Origin: Anisodus tanguticus
Lineage: Eukaryota; Streptophyta; Magnoliopsida; Solanales; Solanaceae
Assembly (NCBI GenBank): GCA_034509755.1
Contig: CM067546.1
Span: forward strand, 33,006,383-33,070,382
Direction of reading: 5' to 3'
DNA length: 64,000 nucleotides
This document shows positions 60,077 to 64,000 of the stretch, piece after piece (position 1 is the stretch's first letter; every line of letters starts with the position of its first letter). Both the position numbers and the translations under genes were made by a program. Below the pieces are notes generated by a model. It was not told the origin of the DNA, made no database searches, and saw only the letters and a program-made list of their open reading frames with translations.

Positions 60077-61556
60077 GTAAAGAGATGTGCTATCCGGTAA
60101 GAGCGTGAATTGGATTTTTCTTATTAACATTATATTCTTTTGCAGCTACTTATGGTCACATTTTATTCTCCAAGGAAGGGATAATATTATATTAATACTA
60201 TGCGCGCACACATTGGGATTAGTAGATGTCATTTTTTTAATTATGCACATGCTCAGTTGACTAGTATTTGACTATGATTTATTAACAAAATGTTAGCATA
60301 GGCACAAAGAAAAGAGTATTGTCCTTATTATAGGAAAGTTAAGTTTCTCAACACTTAAGGGGTAAGTTCCACGAAATAATAACCTCACAGTTTTTCAAGT
60401 GTCCAATTTTGCTTTTATTAATACATAAATTAAAAATCATTATACTTAAAACGTGAATATCAGAAATTTAATTTGATGAATAAAGGGAATAAAACACATT
60501 TGTTGGAACAGATGATCTGACTTTTATTATAATTAGTAGTTCATCTATCATTGTGCGGTGACATGAGTAAGTTGAAATTTAAAATGACAATTAAATTATT
60601 TACGGATACATAATCGGGTTCATTCGCGAAATTGATGGAAGAAGCTTTTATTTGTTTTTTTCCATATTGCTTGATTCATAGAAGAAAGATAAAGTGTACA
60701 AAAATGTGAGCAAATAAATTGCTGGTTCATATGATAAAAATACTTCAATATTAAACCAAATTTCACACGTAGAACATGATTTGTTTTCTTATGCTACCAT
60801 TCTTTTTGTCTTTTAAGTCCACTAACACTATATTTTATTTTAGTCGTGCTTTAGTCTCTTTGGAACGCTTTATCTACCCTCATTTTTGTTTTATTATTTT
60901 CCTTGTTCTTGAAAAATATAATACTACTACACAGGGTGGAGTAGAATATTTTAGTTGCATCAAATTTATCCCTACGCTTTTTTGAATAATTAGCAGTGAA
61001 TCTCCAATCTTTAATCGAATACTAGTCACTTCTTTGAAGAGTTTCTCATCGTGGCCTCTTACATTTATTTATTTTTCTATTAAATTGCAGGAAAGGGAAT
61101 ATTGACCATAGGAACTACACTCACACCTATTATATAAAAAACTTCTACTGATACCACTAGATTATAAGCTTCTTGCTTCCTCGTCAAACCAAAAACATGA
61201 ATCAAGAAATGCCTATTTGCTTTGGTCAAACGCCTTGCAAGCATAGGGTCTAAGATAGCTCGACGATATCGCCATAATTTTGATGTTGTGACTATTGCCA
61301 AAATCACAATCAATATCGTTGTTAGCAAAGTGCGGCACCGAAATATATTTCTGTAACGACTCGTTTGGCAACTAGGTGCAAGCCAATATCAAACACTTGG
61401 CAGCAAGCCAATAAATCACAAAGAGACAACACGCCCACAAATCAGTCAACAATATCAAACCTAAGTAATCCATCCCAACTTGATACCCGAATGCCTAACA
61501 TGCTTTCTCAGACAATAACTAACTCTACATATGCTTCTCTAACCGGAGTCTAACCA
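60077..61556. other. TIP copy 6 upstream and unidentified segment, unit 3
   Basis: Equivalent of 42854-44333. Differences near 61.26-61.34 kb (GCTCGACG for GCTCAGACG, TAGCAAAGTGC for TAGCAGTGC) again hit CAG/CTG and create a longer minus-strand frame (61080-61328) that is absent from units 1 and 2. Confidence 0.5.
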
Positions 61557-62101
61557 GAAGGTAAGCCGTAACCTACCTGGATGCCGAGCGGGAGCCACAA
61601 ATGATCACACATGAGCCTTGCATTTCGCGGGTCCCGGTTATACTCGTAGTCTAGTCATTATTGAAATATTAATTAAAACAGAAACTAAAAATACCCATAA
61701 TACTAGACTATTTCTTGAACCCAAATCAACTATGGAAAAAGGGCAAACGGGCCCACGAGGGTAAAACAGTAATTTAAGAGTGAAATCGGTAATCCTACGT
61801 TATTAGAAGTTTAATTTTACTTTACAGTTGCTAAATTAGTTCAATAATAGGTCAATTTCATCATCCAAGGCAAAAACCCCAAATTAGGTATAAACCCTAT
61901 ATTTTCCATGAATAATTTCTCAACAAAAATGGAAGTTTCTAGCCTAATAGTTACTAATTAATGAAATCCATGCTTAGATTAGTCAAACTCAACAATTAAT
62001 CTCAAATTTAAGGCTTTGGAACCAATTAACACCTTGTAAGTAGAACTCATCCTTTTTAACTAGGTTTTCTAGGTTTTTCAACCAAAGATTCAACTTAAGA
62101 A
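61557..62101. repeat. Direct repeat X, unit 3
   Basis: Equivalent of 44334-44880. Confidence 0.7.
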
Positions 62102-63230
62102 CGGTAAATAAAAGATAAACAAGGTTAAAGAGGCTTACCCCAAGAAGAATCTACCTTGAATCACTTCAAGTGGCCCTACAGATGTCTTGGAGGAATTATT
62201 TTGGGAATGATAAATGAAAGGTCTAATTACACACATTAAAAAGTTTCTGATTTCCCGTCGTCCGTTGCAGCGGTGACACGTCCGATTAAGCGGGACCCGC
62301 GCCCACGCTCAAGTTTCTTGCTATAGTGGCTTGTTATAGAAACCAACATCTCATCATAGCGGTTAACTGTCCGCTATTCTCATCAAGAAACACCGAATCC
62401 CAATGAATGACATAAGACTCGTCTGAATGGTACTTCTTCAGCATAGAAACGTGGAGAACCGGATGGACACCTAACAAACCTGTTGGCATAGACAACTCAT
62501 AAGCAACAACGCCAATACGATGGAGAATCTCAAATGGAACAATGTATCTAGGGCTCAACTTGCCTCTCTTCCAAAATCAGATCACACCCTTTATGAGTGA
62601 TATCTTTAGAAGAACCTGCTCACCCTCCATAAACTCTAAGCCTCGGACCTTCCGGTCCGCATACATGTTTTGCCGACTCTGAGCTTCTAGAAGCTTTTCC
62701 TGAATAAGCTTCACCTTGTCTAAAGACTCCCTCAACAAATCTGTACCCCACGACCGAACCTCAAAAACATAAAACTATCCAATAAACTATCCAATAGGAG
62801 AACAACACATTTTACCATATAAATCTTCAAACGACGTCGTATCAATACTGGAATGGTAGTTATTATTGTATGCGAACTCTGGCAAGGGTAAGAACTGGTC
62901 CCAATGGCCACCAAAATCAATGACACATGCTCTCAATAAGTCCTCGAGCACCTGAATAGTCCTCTCGGACTGTTTATCAGTATGGTAATGAAAAGCGGTA
63001 CTAAGGTCCAACTGAGTACCCAACTCTGCTTGAAACATCCGCCGAAAATGGTAAGTAAACGGATGACCTCGATCGCAGATGATAGAAATAGGAACCTCGT
63101 GCAATCGCACAATCTCACGATTGTAAATCATGTCTATCGTCTCCGCATTATAAGTAACTTGAACCAAAATAAAGTATGCGGACTTAGTCATCCTATCCAC
63201 AATAACCCACACCGCATCAAACTTGCCCAA
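62102..63230 (-). pseudogene. Ty3/gypsy integrase fragment G2, unit 3
   Basis: 160 open codons at 62787-63269: DAVWVIVDRMTKSAYF, ICDRGHPFTYHF, STAFHYHTDKQSERTIQV, FGGHWDQFLPLPEFAYNNN. The C-terminal part is open at 62334-62558 (SPRYIVPFEILHRIGVVAYE, HVSMLKKYHSDES). It differs from the G2 copies of units 1 and 2 by many real substitutions and an extra AAACTATCCAAT repeat near 62.78 kb, so it is an older variant. Confidence 0.85.
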
Positions 63231-63778
63231 GGTAAGCCGTAACCTACCTGGATACCGAGCGGGAGTCACAAATGATCACACCGGAGCCTTGTATTTCTGC
63301 GGGTCCCGGTTATAATCGTAGTCTAGTCATTATTGAAATATTAGTTAAAACAGAAACTAAAAATACCCAAAAATACTAGACTATTCCTTAAATCCAAACC
63401 AACTATGGAAAAGGGTGGAAAACATGTCCACAAGGGTAAAATAGTAATTTAAGAGTGAAATCGATAATCCAGCGTTCTTAGAATTTTAATTTTACTTTTC
63501 AATTGCTAAATTAGTTCAATAATATGTCAATTTGATCATCCAAGGCAAAAACCCCAAATTATGTATAAACCCTAGATTTTCCATGAATAATTTCTCAACA
63601 AAAATGGAAGTTTGAAGCCTAATAGTTACTAATTAATGAAATCCATGCTTAAATTAGTCAAACTCAACAATTAATCTCACATTTAAGGCTTCAGAACCAA
63701 TTAACACCTTGTAAGTAGAAGTCATCCTTTTTAACTAGGTTTTCTAGGTTTTTCAACCAAAGATTCAACTTAAGAATG
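63231..63778. repeat. Direct repeat X', unit 3
   Basis: Equivalent of 45998-46541. Confidence 0.7.
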
Positions 63779-64000
63779 GGTCCTCCATAACCCCCTATAT
63801 AAGGCCATGTCCTCAGTGAGTTGCACCTACGCTATATCCCGTCTAATCACCTCTCTCCAATACTTCTTTGGCCTACCTCTACTCCTCATGAACCCGTCCA
63901 TAGCTAACCTCTCACACCTCCGCACTAGGGCATTTGTGTCTCTCCTCTGCACGTGCCCGAACCATCTCAGCCTCGCTTCCCACAATTTATCCTCCACCGA
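63779..64000 (-). pseudogene. LINE fragment, unit 3, cut by window end
   Basis: C-terminal LINE region equivalent to 46542-46765. It continues beyond the window. Confidence 0.75.

Larger units (their letters stand above)
41565..64000. repeat. 8.6-kb tandem segmental duplication (units at 41565, 50172, 58780)
   Basis: Units of 8607-8608 bp repeat almost without change: 41565-50171, 50172-58779 and 58780 to the window end. Each holds a TIP gene, its upstream region, two noncoding direct repeats, two gypsy fragments, a LINE fragment and an LTR end with leader. Blocks of several kilobases (for example 43.0-45.7 against 51.6-54.3) show hardly a visible difference. Most differences are at CAG/CTG. 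Confidence 0.92.

Noticed and set aside
61080..61328. 82-codon membrane-like minus-strand frame in unit 3
   Set aside because: It is absent from units 1 and 2 because of CAG/CTG-type differences, so the longer frame is probably an error product.

Overview
This window is eukaryotic nuclear DNA from a flowering plant, most probably a eudicot of the asterid or Solanaceae type. The organism call is inference from the flavour of the repeats and from a spliced tonoplast aquaporin gene; no species marker is visible. The sequence is AT-rich and dominated by transposable elements. Almost all protein-coding material lies on the minus strand.

Layout. (1) 1-18724 is a head-to-tail array of one Ty1/copia element, here called family A. 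It has four LTRs (the first cut by the window start) and three internal regions that share LTRs, with a period of about 5.93 kb. (2) 18725-20917 is low-copy DNA holding one small plant protein gene (20344-20685, minus). (3) 20918-27568 is an older, complete but decayed copia element, family B, flanked by the 5-bp duplication GGTAA. It sits between the small gene's ATG and its probable native TATA box. (4) 27981-30457 is a 2.5-kb element with TIRs of about 260 bp and a 9-bp duplication, MULE-like and non-autonomous. (5) About 31.0-32.74 kb looks like a solo or partial LTR on the plus strand. (6) 32.87-64.0 kb is a cluster of six tonoplast-intrinsic-protein (TIP, TIP1-like) copies. It is interleaved with fragments of a LINE and a Ty3/gypsy element and was expanded by tandem duplication. 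Copies 1-3 are pseudogenes, copy 4 (41565-42742) is intact with three exons, and copies 5 and 6 lie in successive 8.6-kb tandem units.

Most interesting observation. Families A and B have no TGG-type tRNA primer-binding site after the LTR. The first bases after the LTR are instead perfectly complementary to a segment of the element's own LTR (13 nt in A, 15 nt in B). The two families differ at two positions in this segment, and both pairing partners change together. This covariation suggests a self-priming or leader-pairing system in a plant copia lineage, formally similar to Tf1 self-priming.

Caution. Where near-identical copies differ, the differences cluster at CAG/CTG trinucleotides and are often indels. 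This looks like uncorrected base-calling error at CHG-methylated cytosines. Many frameshifts in the copia polyproteins and in TIP copies 5 and 6 may therefore be technical rather than biological.
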